11,301 bases of DNA. Source: Nitrosopumilales archaeon (GTDB lineage Archaea > Thermoproteota > Nitrososphaeria > Nitrososphaerales > Nitrososphaeraceae). Made by a program: the position numbers and the translations under genes. Shown in pieces: positions 1 to 6,855 of the stretch (within the stretch, counting starts at the first letter, position 1; every line of letters begins with the position of its first letter). The stretch lies in assembly GCA_009665115.1 (NCBI GenBank), contig WJXE01000040.1:1-11301 (forward strand), written 5' to 3'. The notes under the pieces are model-generated. The model did not search any database and was not told where the DNA came from. It saw only the letters and a program-made list of their open reading frames with translations.

Positions 1-146
1 GACTCTGCAGTGATTTGGTATTTTAGTGTTTTCTGTTCTGCTGCCAGTTATAATTTACCTTTGATTTTTGAACTGTTTTGAATATTTTGAAGTATAATAC
101 CATAAAATATGCAGAGATCTAATAAAAATTACAAAAAATAGACAAA

Positions 147-329
147 ATGGCAAATGCGAAGATTGTATACGGTACAATTCTCCCAGACATTAGCTCAGAA
201 GAAACTATAATCGTCATTCTTGTGTGCGGTGCTAGAAACTCTAAAGATCCACACCACAGGAGCGCAGAGGCATCAATATCGGGTTGGAAAAGAACCGTTT
301 CAAAAAAGCTTGTGAATCCATCGTTATGA
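147..329 (+). CDS. Doubtful small ORF, 60 aa, unrecognised
   Basis: An ATG-initiated frame of 60 codons follows an A/T-rich stretch (about 120-140) that could serve as a TATA element. I see no domain, signal peptide or metal motif. A hydrophobic run (TIIVILVCGA, about residues 20-29) is too short to be a convincing membrane segment. A second frame, open from 245 to 370 and closed by TAA at 371-373, overlaps the end of this one and reads like protein (it includes EKNRFKKACESIV). The two could therefore be halves of one gene broken by a single-base loss. Equally, the ORF may be chance in intergenic DNA. No neighbour suggests a role. Confidence 0.22.
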   Translation: MANAKIVYGTILPDISSEETIIVILVCGARNSKDPHHRSAEASISGWKRTVSKKLVNPSL

Positions 330-370
330 TCAGAATATGTAATTACGATCTATATTTAATGATTTTAACG

Positions 371-385
371 TAAGTATCTTACTTA
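371..385. promoter_or_regulatory. Inverted repeat upstream of zinc-finger gene
   Basis: TAAGTA (371-376) and TACTTA (380-385) are perfect reverse complements around a 3-base centre. The repeat ends about 15 bases before the probable TATA element of the zinc-finger gene. That is where an archaeal activator or repressor could bind. The sequence is AT-rich and short, so chance is possible. Confidence 0.25.
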
Positions 386-399
386 AGGTAAATAAACCA

Positions 400-414
400 A
401 AAAATATTTTTTTA
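400..414 (+). promoter_or_regulatory. Probable TATA element of zinc-finger gene
   Basis: An A/T-only tract (AAAATATTTTTTTA at 401-414) is centred about 20 bases before the ATG at 427. No Shine-Dalgarno lies between them. The spacing fits a leaderless or near-leaderless archaeal transcript. Confidence 0.35.
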
Positions 415-426
415 TCGTAATTGGTT

Positions 427-597
427 ATGATAAAAACAGCTGAAGCGAAGTCTGACGGTATCATCGAAACACCACAAGAAAAAAGGGAGCGGTTTCTTAT
501 GGAATTCGAAAAGCCATTTAAGTGTGAAAAATGCAATGAGCGGTTTAAGAAGAAAAAATACCTGCGCGAACACAAGTCGCAGATCCATTCGTATTAG
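427..597 (+). CDS. Small C2H2 zinc-finger protein (56 aa)
   Basis: This 56-residue ORF carries one classical C2H2 zinc finger near its C-terminus: Cys33-x2-Cys36-x12-His49-x4-His54. The finger has the expected hydrophobic positions (Phe40, Tyr45 and Leu46) and a Lys/Arg-rich helix, and is introduced by FEKPFKCEKC, much like the linker context of eukaryotic fingers. The N-terminal 25 residues are charged and probably flexible. The ATG at 427 is used because TAA at 418-420 closes the frame just upstream; a TTG at 421 is the only alternative. Small single-finger proteins are a known feature of Nitrososphaerota. They are presumed to bind nucleic acid or protein, but most are uncharacterised. The gene stands alone between its own TATA element and a T-rich stretch at 630-635. 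Two spurious reverse-strand frames overlap it. Confidence 0.82.
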   Translation: MIKTAEAKSDGIIETPQEKRERFLMEFEKPFKCEKCNERFKKKKYLREHKSQIHSY

Positions 598-710
598 TCT
601 CATTGTTTACATATATACAAGATTGGTGTCTTTTTCGGAACTATAAAAATAGTTTATGAAAAACTGGAAGTAGTATTAAAAATTATTAAATTGGATTAAA
701 ATCTGACAGA

Positions 711-720
711 TATTTTTAAA
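711..720 (+). promoter_or_regulatory. Probable TATA element of adenosyltransferase gene
   Basis: TATTTTTAAA lies about 27-36 bases before the ATG at 747. This predicts a transcription start at or just before the start codon. No Shine-Dalgarno is present, so a leaderless mRNA is likely. Confidence 0.45.
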
Positions 721-744
721 TTATCCTGTATAATACTGGATAAT
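720..744. promoter_or_regulatory. 25-bp palindrome at the adenosyltransferase start (candidate operator)
   Basis: The left arm ATTATCCTGTAT (720-731) and right arm ATACTGGATAAT (733-744) are reverse complements at 11 of 12 positions (one T:T mismatch) around a central A at 732. The palindrome begins at the last base of the TATA element and ends two bases before the ATG, so it covers the predicted transcription start. It is placed like a repressor operator. Because it would be mostly upstream of the predicted start, it is less likely to act as an RNA hairpin. The binding protein is unknown. Confidence 0.5.
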
Positions 745-746
745 GT

Positions 747-1337
747 ATGAAAATTTATACTAAAACAGGGGATAAAGGTGAAACCGGTCTTATCGGTGGA
801 AAACGCATCTCAAAGGGAGATCCACGAATAGTTGCATACGGTTCAGTGGACGAACTAAATTCAAATATTGGGATAGCCATCTCATCATTGACCGTAAAGG
901 ATAGGCACCTTTTTTTGGATCTCATAAATATTATGACGTGCATCCAAAGTGAACTATTTATAGTTGGCTCAGATTTGGCTGATCCTAGATACCCTGCGGG
1001 AAATCAAAATCAGTACCAAACTCCTAGAACAGAGGAAAACATGGCATCGGCTTTAGAAGATGCGATAGATAAATTTGAAACGGAACTCGAACCAATCACA
1101 TTCTTTATTCTTCCAGGAGGAAGTATTGAAGCATCACTTCTTCATATCACTCGCACTATTGCTAGAAGGGCTGAGATTGCTGCAACATTACTCTCAAAAG
1201 ACCAAATAATAAATCCTATCGTTTTAGTATATCTCAACAGACTATCAGACTTTCTGTTTGTAGCCGCGAGGCTGATAAACAAACGCCTCGGAATTAAAGA
1301 CGTAGCCTGGAGGCCTAGCGAGAGGCAAACAAGGTAA
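747..1337 (+). CDS. pduO: PduO-type ATP:cob(I)alamin (corrinoid) adenosyltransferase
   Basis: The enzyme transfers the 5'-deoxyadenosyl group of ATP to cob(I)alamin or a corrinoid precursor, giving adenosylcobalamin; it is cytosolic and usually a trimer. Family hallmarks are all present. They are the N-terminal ATP-binding YTKTGDKGETGL (residues 4-15), the RIVAYGSVDELNSNIG segment (27-42), the ARRAE arginine helix near residues 139-143, and the C-terminal YLNRLSDFLFVAAR (about 162-175). The length (196 aa) is normal to slightly long, with a modest insertion around residues 75-95. The ATG at 747 begins exactly at the conserved MKIYTKTGD, which fixes the start. The gene appears monocistronic, with its own TATA element and a palindrome over the transcription start, so specific regulation is plausible. 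Cobamides are central in ammonia-oxidising archaea, which supports a role in cofactor maturation. The exact corrinoid substrate cannot be read from sequence. Confidence 0.93.
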   Translation: MKIYTKTGDKGETGLIGGKRISKGDPRIVAYGSVDELNSNIGIAISSLTVKDRHLFLDLINIMTCIQSELFIVGSDLADPRYPAGNQNQYQTPRTEENMASALEDAIDKFETELEPITFFILPGGSIEASLLHITRTIARRAEIAATLLSKDQIINPIVLVYLNRLSDFLFVAARLINKRLGIKDVAWRPSERQTR

Positions 1338-1358
1338 CTTTAACTTCAAAATCCGACT

Positions 1359-1420
1359 ACTTTTGGCAACTATTGCTAGTAACAAAAGTCAGCTCTAAGG
1401 AATGAGTTTTATTTTGATTA
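1359..1420 (+). terminator. Possible terminator after adenosyltransferase gene
   Basis: ACTTTTG (1359-1365) pairs with CAAAAGT (1383-1389), and a small inner hairpin GCAA/TTGC lies at 1366-1376. About 15 bases further on a T-rich tract starts (GTTTTATTTTGATT from 1406). Archaeal termination depends mainly on U-rich tracts, so the tract may matter more than the stem. The rest of 1338-1500 shows no coding signal. Confidence 0.3.
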
Positions 1421-1489
1421 TTATTAATAACCCTCTCAAAGTTAAGATTGCTCTATTTCGATATGCTTATTCCCTCATTTTAATACCTG

Positions 1490-1501
1490 ATATAGCTATA
1501 T
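1490..1501. promoter_or_regulatory. AT-rich palindrome in promoter of HD gene
   Basis: ATATAGCTATAT is a perfect 12-bp palindrome lying 32-43 bases before the ATG at 1534. It may simply be the TATA region (TATAGCTATA), or a TATA element overlapped by an operator. If it is the TATA element, transcription would start around 1520-1528. Confidence 0.3.
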
Positions 1502-1533
1502 TAGATACTGCTTAGATGTGAGTGTGCATTGAC

Positions 1534-2118
1534 ATGGCAATATACAAAATGGGAAGAAAAAAAAAGACGGATCTGACCCCGTTTTTCCAGCATGTCTTAC
1601 GGCTTAAGCATGTAAAAAGAGCTGGATGGATTTCAAGAGCCCAAATTGGTAATCCAGAATCGGTAGCAGATCACTCGTATTCGGTGTGTGCAATAAGCAT
1701 GGCTTTATCAGATATACTGGGGTTAAACACTGAAAGGGTGATGAAGATGGCAATCCTCCATGATTTGCCTGAATCAATCGTTGGAGATTTTGTGCCTGGT
1801 GAAGTTACTAAAAAAAAGAAACGCACAGAGGAGAATAATGCGATAGAGACTATTTTACAATCGATTCCTCCGTGCATACGTTCAGACTATAAAGGAATAT
1901 GGTTGGAATACCTCTTAAATAAAACTGACATTGCGCGATTAGTACATACGGTGGATAAGCTTGAGATGGCGATGCAAGCAAGGCAGTATGTCAGCGAAGG
2001 CTACCCTAAGCATTTGTTAGCTCAGTTTTTGGATTTTCCTAAAAAATACATGATGAATTACAAACACGAAATTATCTCACAGATACAAAATGCTTTAAAG
2101 CCGCGTCGCCCCAAATAA
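1534..2118 (+). CDS. HD-domain phosphohydrolase (YfbR/HDDC2-like)
   Basis: This 194-residue protein belongs to the HD superfamily of metal-dependent phosphohydrolases. Numbering from the ATG at 1534, the ligands are His47 (in VADHSYSV), His76-Asp77 (in ILHDLPE), Glu80 and Asp141 (in HTVDKLEM). This spacing and the surrounding sequence (LRLKHVKRAGW, ESVADHSY) match the YfbR/HDDC2 group. Characterised members hydrolyse 5'-deoxynucleoside monophosphates, so nucleotide clean-up is the likely role; the true substrate is unproven. Starts at GTG 1522 or ATG 1549 are also possible, since the first 15 residues are poorly conserved and no ribosome site decides it. A run of nine A residues (1557-1565) encodes lysines near the N-terminus. 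The 107-residue unknown gene follows after 10 bases and is probably co-transcribed. Confidence 0.85.
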   Translation: MAIYKMGRKKKTDLTPFFQHVLRLKHVKRAGWISRAQIGNPESVADHSYSVCAISMALSDILGLNTERVMKMAILHDLPESIVGDFVPGEVTKKKKRTEENNAIETILQSIPPCIRSDYKGIWLEYLLNKTDIARLVHTVDKLEMAMQARQYVSEGYPKHLLAQFLDFPKKYMMNYKHEIISQIQNALKPRRPK

Positions 2119-2128
2119 TAATAGAAGC

Positions 2129-2452
2129 ATGCAGTACTTTACGGCTCTGAAGTTAGGAGAAAAACGTGTGAAAGCCGCCCAAGACGTCTTGACAAAATAT
2201 ACTGGTCACGCTATGCCCGCATTGGCATTGAAAGATAATAAGGACAACAAATGGGAACCTGTAGGAGAGGAGAACCTATTTGCTGTTGTAAAGGAAGCTA
2301 GTGGATACATGATTGCAATTTGCGACAAAAATGGCGTGGCAAAATCGATCGCTCAATGGTTCACAGAAGATACAACAAATGAGATCATAGCTAAAATTAA
2401 GGCTGAGCAGAATATGATTGAATATCTCGGTAAGCTGTCTCTACCAATATAA
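2129..2452 (+). CDS. Conserved-looking protein of unknown function (107 aa)
   Basis: I do not recognise this family. The ORF starts with ATG 10 bases after the stop of the HD phosphohydrolase gene, so the two are probably one transcription unit. The sequence is soluble and mixed alpha/beta in appearance. An N-terminal helix (about residues 8-25, KLGEKRVKAAQDVLTKY) is followed by alternating strand-like stretches (ENLFAVVKE, YMIAICDKNG). A charged C-terminal helix comes last (TNEIIAKIKAEQNMIEYLGKL, about residues 82-102). There is no signal peptide, no membrane segment, and only one cysteine, so no metal motif. Codon use resembles its neighbours. Linkage to a nucleotide phosphohydrolase hints at a partner or accessory role, but this is only context. 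Confidence 0.7.
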   Translation: MQYFTALKLGEKRVKAAQDVLTKYTGHAMPALALKDNKDNKWEPVGEENLFAVVKEASGYMIAICDKNGVAKSIAQWFTEDTTNEIIAKIKAEQNMIEYLGKLSLPI

Positions 2453-2462
2453 CGAATGCTTA

Positions 2463-2474
2463 ATTAGATAATAT
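2463..2474 (+). promoter_or_regulatory. Possible TATA element of cyclodeaminase-family gene
   Basis: The AT-rich segment ATTAGATAATAT lies about 22-33 bases before the TTG start at 2496. The 43-base gap to the preceding gene leaves room for an independent, leaderless promoter, though read-through from upstream cannot be excluded. Confidence 0.3.
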
Positions 2475-2495
2475 GCAATAGTTTTCTTTTGATAT

Positions 2496-3770
2496 TTGAC
2501 AGAAAAAAAATACGAGCAAGAGATCGAGGTAAAAGGTCATCTTATTGACTCTATGATCCTGACGAGAATCTTTGATAACATCATGGATCTGAAGGGAGAC
2601 TTTCAAGTTCTGGATTTCAATGTCGGGAAGAAAAAAAAAGATGTTAGCTATGCCCGCCTCATAGTTCGTGGCAAAAGTCGCGAACATCTAAACGAATTAT
2701 TGGAATCCCTCTACAGAGAAGGAGCACAGCCTATATCCATTCAACAAGTTATGTTGAAACCAGTTCTTAAAGACATGGTGATGCCTGATAATTTTTACAG
2801 CACAACAAACAATACGACCCAGGTCTACTACAAAGGCGTATGGATAGACGTTGTAAACATGATGATGGACAAGTGCATTGCAGTAGAAACCGAGAAAAAA
2901 ACGGCAGAATGTAAGATGATACGTGATCTAAAGAAGGGGAATATGGTAGTCGTGGGAGAACAAGGGGTTAGGATTATTCCACAGGAACGCCCACGAGAAG
3001 GGGTTGACCTTTTTCAGTTTATGGGCAGTAGCAGCTCCAGCGAAAGACCTACACAACAAATTGCTCGAAAGATCGCAGTCGACATTTATAACACTAAGGA
3101 AACTCGTGGAGGTAGGATAATCGTGGTCGCCGGACCGGTACTCGTCCATTCAGGTGCATCGGAAGCTCTTGCGAAATTGATTCGAATGGGATATGTACAT
3201 GGACTCTTGACAGGTAATGCTCTTGCAGTTCATGATGTAGAGAATGCTTTGATGGGAACATCTTTGGGCATGAATATCAAGGATGGAACCCTTGCGATAC
3301 GAGGTCATAGAAATCATATGCAAGCAATTAATGAGGTTTTTAAGGTAGGATCTTTAAAAGCAATGGTTCGAAAGGGGATTTTAAAGAGTGGTATTATGTA
3401 CGAATGCATTACCAACGACATTCCATTCGTACTTGCAGGATCGGTAAGAGATGATGGTCCTATTCCCGACGTTATTACAGATATTGTCGAAGCACAAAGA
3501 AAATATAAACAAGTATTAGAAGGGGCGAAAATGGTCTTGATGTTTTCAACCATGCTGCATTCTATAGCGGTAGGGAATATGCTCCCTTCATCGGTCAAGG
3601 TTGTCGCTGTAGATATAAGCCAGCCAGTTGTAACAAAACTCATAGACCGAGGGACGATACAAGCAATCGGAATCGTAACGGACGTTGGTGCTTTCTTGCC
3701 CACGGTTGTCAAACATCTAGAAGATATCGAGCAATCAATCACTGATGAGAAAAAGGGAGCGATCAAATGA
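2496..3770 (+). CDS. Archaeal ornithine cyclodeaminase-family protein (TIGR00300, LOR/SDH-region protein)
   Basis: This 424-residue protein matches the archaeal TIGR00300 family, first named for resemblance to a region of LOR/SDH bifunctional enzymes. Characterised members (a methanogen homologue, and the related domain of cyanobacterial arginine dihydrolase proteins) act as NAD-dependent ornithine cyclodeaminase, converting L-ornithine to L-proline and ammonia. The N-terminal module opens with EIEVKGHLIDSMIL (residues 9-22). The Rossmann-like C-terminal half includes IIVVAGPVLVHSGASEAL (about 208-225), HGLLTGNALAVHDVENALMG and, near the end, a second conserved block with VVAVDISQPVVTKLIDRG. 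The start must be the TTG at 2496: TGA at 2490-2492 closes the frame, and the next ATG would remove the conserved GHLIDS block. A role in proline synthesis or ornithine catabolism is inferred from the family; the local neighbours do not test it. Confidence 0.82.
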   Translation: MTEKKYEQEIEVKGHLIDSMILTRIFDNIMDLKGDFQVLDFNVGKKKKDVSYARLIVRGKSREHLNELLESLYREGAQPISIQQVMLKPVLKDMVMPDNFYSTTNNTTQVYYKGVWIDVVNMMMDKCIAVETEKKTAECKMIRDLKKGNMVVVGEQGVRIIPQERPREGVDLFQFMGSSSSSERPTQQIARKIAVDIYNTKETRGGRIIVVAGPVLVHSGASEALAKLIRMGYVHGLLTGNALAVHDVENALMGTSLGMNIKDGTLAIRGHRNHMQAINEVFKVGSLKAMVRKGILKSGIMYECITNDIPFVLAGSVRDDGPIPDVITDIVEAQRKYKQVLEGAKMVLMFSTMLHSIAVGNMLPSSVKVVAVDISQPVVTKLIDRGTIQAIGIVTDVGAFLPTVVKHLEDIEQSITDEKKGAIK

Positions 3771-3848
3771 CTTGACATATCGATATTGTGGCAACCTCGC
3801 TCCTATTACTTATAGCCAATACCGTGTACCAGAAAACTAGAGCGTCAA

Positions 3849-3875
3849 AAAATGTGTAATGCACATTTTATTTTG
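3849..3875. terminator. Hairpin between convergent genes (bidirectional terminator candidate)
   Basis: AAAATGTG (3849-3856) and CACATTTT (3862-3869) form a perfect 8-bp stem with a 5-base loop. It is flanked by A-rich sequence on the left and T-rich sequence on the right, so it reads as a stem plus U-tract on either strand. It sits between the convergent ends at 3770 and 3940. The rest of 3771-3939 shows no coding signal; ATATCGATAT (about 3778-3787) is an additional 10-bp palindrome of unknown meaning. Confidence 0.5.
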
Positions 3876-3939
3876 AATAGCCGTATGATAACCTATTCTG
3901 AGTAAATGTAGAAGAATCGACACAATATGAAATCACGAA

Positions 3940-5367
3940 TTACTCCAATACTGCAAGTTTAGTCTTTATTAAATTCAATGCGATCTTCGGATCAGCTCTT
4001 CCACCGGTTAATTGCATCACTTTTCCAAGCAAAAAATTCGCGGCATTTGGATTTTGTTTTGCATCCCTCACAGCAGATTTTTCAGAATTGAATATTGATT
4101 CTATAGCCTCAGATATTATAGCTTTGCTATCTATTAGTGAGGCATTCATTTTATCTAGAACATAAGAGGGCATTTCTCCAGTCTTTGTTATCTGGCCAAG
4201 GATCATTTTTGCAATGTTCCTGTTGATTATATTCTGATCAATCATTTTTACCAACTCTGCCATATGTTTCGCTTCAATTCTCAATCCTGAGAATAGAGAT
4301 CCCTCTTCCCTTTTTGAATCATCTATGAATCCTAGTAAATCAGAAACAATCCAATTGGCAATTTCGTTTGGTGATGAAGAATAGATTTTAACTGTCGATT
4401 CAAAAAAGTCGGCCAGCTCTTTATTGTCAATCAGAACCTGAGCTACATGGTCAGAAAGCTCATATTCCCTGAGGAACCGAATTTTTCTTTCATCTGGAAG
4501 TTCAGGCATTTTTGCCTTAAGTGAAGATAAAAATTCGTTTCCGAGAACTATTGTCGGGATGTCCGGCTCAGGAAAGTATCGATAATCTTCTTCTTCTTCC
4601 TTTGCCCTAGACTGCTTGGTTACTTTTCTTGCCTCATCCCAATGACGCGTTTCTGATTTAATCTCAATATCTCGTACCGACATTGTTTTTTGCCTAGTAA
4701 TCTCATAGCCAAGTGCCTTTTCTACATCTCTAAACGAGCCAACATTCTTGATCTCGACTCTTTTTCCGCCTTCTAAAGAAACATTCACGTCGCATCTCAC
4801 CGAACCGTCCAGCTTTGTATCGCCTACGCCCAAATGCTCGATTATAGAAGTAATTTTATTCAAAAACATTCGAACATCTTTTGGTTCAGCAAAATCTGGC
4901 TCTGTGACAATTTCTACTAAAGAGACACCCGCTCTATTATAGTCTATAAGAGTATAAAAGCTAGTATCGTAAATTAGTCTTCCTGGATCCTCTTCCAGCT
5001 GAACTCTCCTAATCTTTGTACTCTTGATCCCATAATCGACTCTTCCTTCAACGCCGATACTTGTGATTCCATATGCATTATATTGTGTTATTTGAAAATT
5101 TTTGGGTAGATCGGGGTAGAAGTAATTCTTTCGGTAAAACATTACCTTGTCTGGAACTTTACACCCTAGAGCAAGTGAAATCATACTAGCAAAGTCTACT
5201 GCTCTTTGATTTAAGAGCGGAAGAGTCCCAGGAAGACCCGAACAAATTGGACAGATGTTTGTGTTGGGTGCCTTCCCTCGATAATCACATTGGCATGAAC
5301 AAAATAACTTACTCTGAAGTCCTGTTAGCTGACAATGGATTTCAAGACCGATCTTTACTTCCACCAA
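3940..5367 (-). CDS. gatB: Asp-tRNA(Asn)/Glu-tRNA(Gln) amidotransferase subunit B
   Basis: GatB is the kinase-like subunit of the GatCAB amidotransferase. It phosphorylates the misacylated Asp (or Glu) on the tRNA and receives ammonia channelled from GatA. The 475 residues are full length. Family marks are GLEIHCQL (7-14), a cysteine-rich zinc site formed from Cys23/25/27 and Cys39-x2-Cys42 (with NICPICSGLPGTLPLLN following), YFYPDLPKNFQITQYN, and SVRCDVNVS in the catalytic domain. The helical and YqeY-like tail domains follow, including PNAANFLLGKVMQLTGGRADP near the C-terminus. The gene directly abuts the gatA stop codon. Its start is TTG at 5367, or GTG one codon later; no ATG is available. 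Translation probably depends on coupling to gatA. In archaea, which use GatDE for Gln-tRNA, the likely job is Asn-tRNA-Asn synthesis. Confidence 0.95.
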   Translation of the reverse strand: MVEVKIGLEIHCQLTGLQSKLFCSCQCDYRGKAPNTNICPICSGLPGTLPLLNQRAVDFASMISLALGCKVPDKVMFYRKNYFYPDLPKNFQITQYNAYGITSIGVEGRVDYGIKSTKIRRVQLEEDPGRLIYDTSFYTLIDYNRAGVSLVEIVTEPDFAEPKDVRMFLNKITSIIEHLGVGDTKLDGSVRCDVNVSLEGGKRVEIKNVGSFRDVEKALGYEITRQKTMSVRDIEIKSETRHWDEARKVTKQSRAKEEEEDYRYFPEPDIPTIVLGNEFLSSLKAKMPELPDERKIRFLREYELSDHVAQVLIDNKELADFFESTVKIYSSSPNEIANWIVSDLLGFIDDSKREEGSLFSGLRIEAKHMAELVKMIDQNIINRNIAKMILGQITKTGEMPSYVLDKMNASLIDSKAIISEAIESIFNSEKSAVRDAKQNPNAANFLLGKVMQLTGGRADPKIALNLIKTKLAVLE

Positions 5368-6855
5368 TTATATCTCAGGACTCTTGTGAATATCAACTAT
5401 ACTTTCAAAAGATGATGCAACATCAAACAGGGTTTGCTCTTCCATTTCATTTGCCATTATTTGCAATCCTACAGGAAGACAGTCACTAAATCCAACTGGT
5501 ATTGATATTGCTGGTATACCGGCGAGGTTAGCAACAACCGTATCAATATCTATCTGATACATCTTCAACGGATCATCGATCTTTTCACCAAATTTGAATG
5601 GCAATATAGGCATTGTAGGAGCTATCAAAACATCATATTTTTCAAACAGTGATTTAACTTCCTGCTTTATCATTTCTCTTGCTTTTTGAGCTTTTAGATA
5701 ATATTTTCCATAATACCCAGCCGAAAGAACATACGATCCAATAATAATACGTCTCTTAACCTCTTCGCCAAAATTATTGCGAACCTTTGCGAAATATGTA
5801 TTCCATTCATACTCCTCAGGGTTGGAGTCAAACCCGTAGCGAATATTGTCATATCTCGCAAGGTTACTACTGGCTTCAGCCATAGCAATTGTATAGTAGG
5901 ATGCGAGAGCATATTCAATCGACTTCATTGAAGTATCTTCACACTTACAATCTGACCTTGAAAACAAGTCCACTGCAGAATAGATACATTTTGAAACAGC
6001 CGGATCAGCCCCTTCAACAAGTTCTTTTACTAGTCCAACACGAATATTCCTGTTGTTCTGGTGCAGTCTGTATTTTGGTATTCTATCGAGAGACATAGTA
6101 TTAGGAATTGTCTCAATAGCTGTTGTTCTTGTTGTCTGATCGTTTTCGTCTGTACCTGCGATTGCATTCATAAGCATCACTACATCAGAGACCGTCTTAC
6201 CTACTGGTCCAATCTGCTCTAAACTATTAGAGTAAGAAATTAGTCCAGATCTACTGACGCATCCATACGTTGGTTTTAATCCTACTACGGAACAAAAGCT
6301 AGCTGGGCACCTTACAGATCCACCTGTATCAGAGCCTAACGACATGGCACATTCTAATGCTGCTACACTCGCTGCACTCCCACCAGAGGAGCCGCCCGCG
6401 ACATAATTAATATTCCATGGATTACGCGTAGGTCCATATTTGCTGTACTCCGTAGTAGAGCCCATCGCAAACTCATCGAGATTTAGCTTTCCAACAATAA
6501 TTGCATCATTTTCTTTCAATTTTTTAATTACAGTTGCATCATATGGTGGAACATATCCCTCAAGCATTTTTGAAGCGCAAGTGGTTTTCAAGCCCTTGGT
6601 GCATATATTGTCTTTAATACCAAGTGCAACGCCTGCAAGTCCACCAGTGTGTTCTCCGTCATGAATTCTTTTATCGATAGAACGTGCTTTTTCTGCCGCA
6701 CCCTGTTTATCCACAGCGACAAAAGCGTTGATTTTGAGATCAATTTTTTCTATTCTTTCAAGAATCTGAGATATATATTCTTGTGCAGAAAAGTCTCGAT
6801 TTTTAATGCCGGAGGCAACCTGGTCGGCGGTAAGACGATATAGATGGTTTGGCAA
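5368..6855 (-). CDS. gatA: Asp-tRNA(Asn)/Glu-tRNA(Gln) amidotransferase subunit A
   Basis: GatA is the glutaminase subunit of GatCAB and belongs to the amidase-signature family; it releases ammonia from glutamine for transfer to the tRNA-bound amino acid. The Ser-cisSer-Lys triad is intact: Lys81 (in GIKDN), Ser156 (in GGSSGGSAA) and Ser180 (in GSDTGGSVR). These are offset by two from the S. aureus numbering as I recall it. The length (495 aa) is normal for the family. The start is TTG at 6855, directly after the gatC TAA. It is required because the conserved LYRLTADQVASGI block begins at residue 5 and no ATG lies before it. The stop codon is immediately followed by the gatB start in the same frame. 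No Shine-Dalgarno is visible at either junction, so termination-reinitiation is probable. Confidence 0.96.
   Translation of the reverse strand: MPNHLYRLTADQVASGIKNRDFSAQEYISQILERIEKIDLKINAFVAVDKQGAAEKARSIDKRIHDGEHTGGLAGVALGIKDNICTKGLKTTCASKMLEGYVPPYDATVIKKLKENDAIIVGKLNLDEFAMGSTTEYSKYGPTRNPWNINYVAGGSSGGSAASVAALECAMSLGSDTGGSVRCPASFCSVVGLKPTYGCVSRSGLISYSNSLEQIGPVGKTVSDVVMLMNAIAGTDENDQTTRTTAIETIPNTMSLDRIPKYRLHQNNRNIRVGLVKELVEGADPAVSKCIYSAVDLFSRSDCKCEDTSMKSIEYALASYYTIAMAEASSNLARYDNIRYGFDSNPEEYEWNTYFAKVRNNFGEEVKRRIIIGSYVLSAGYYGKYYLKAQKAREMIKQEVKSLFEKYDVLIAPTMPILPFKFGEKIDDPLKMYQIDIDTVVANLAGIPAISIPVGFSDCLPVGLQIMANEMEEQTLFDVASSFESIVDIHKSPEI

Noticed and set aside
330..603. Two - strand ORFs of 63 and 81 codons
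   Set aside because: Both are reverse-strand readings of the zinc-finger gene, whose Cys/His pattern leaves little doubt about the coding strand.
639..654. AACTAT-AAAA-ATAGTT inverted repeat downstream of the zinc-finger gene
   Set aside because: A six-pair AT-only stem is too weak and too common in such DNA to call a terminator or operator.
1552..2642. Identical 17-base lysine-coding stretch with nine A residues (1551-1567 and 2625-2641)
   Set aside because: The two copies are in different frames and simply encode Lys runs; both genes are intact, so neither repeat nor slippage function is supported.
3314..3778. 154-codon - strand ORF
   Set aside because: Antisense shadow of the C-terminal half of the cyclodeaminase-family gene, with Ser/Thr/Ile-rich composition typical of such shadows.
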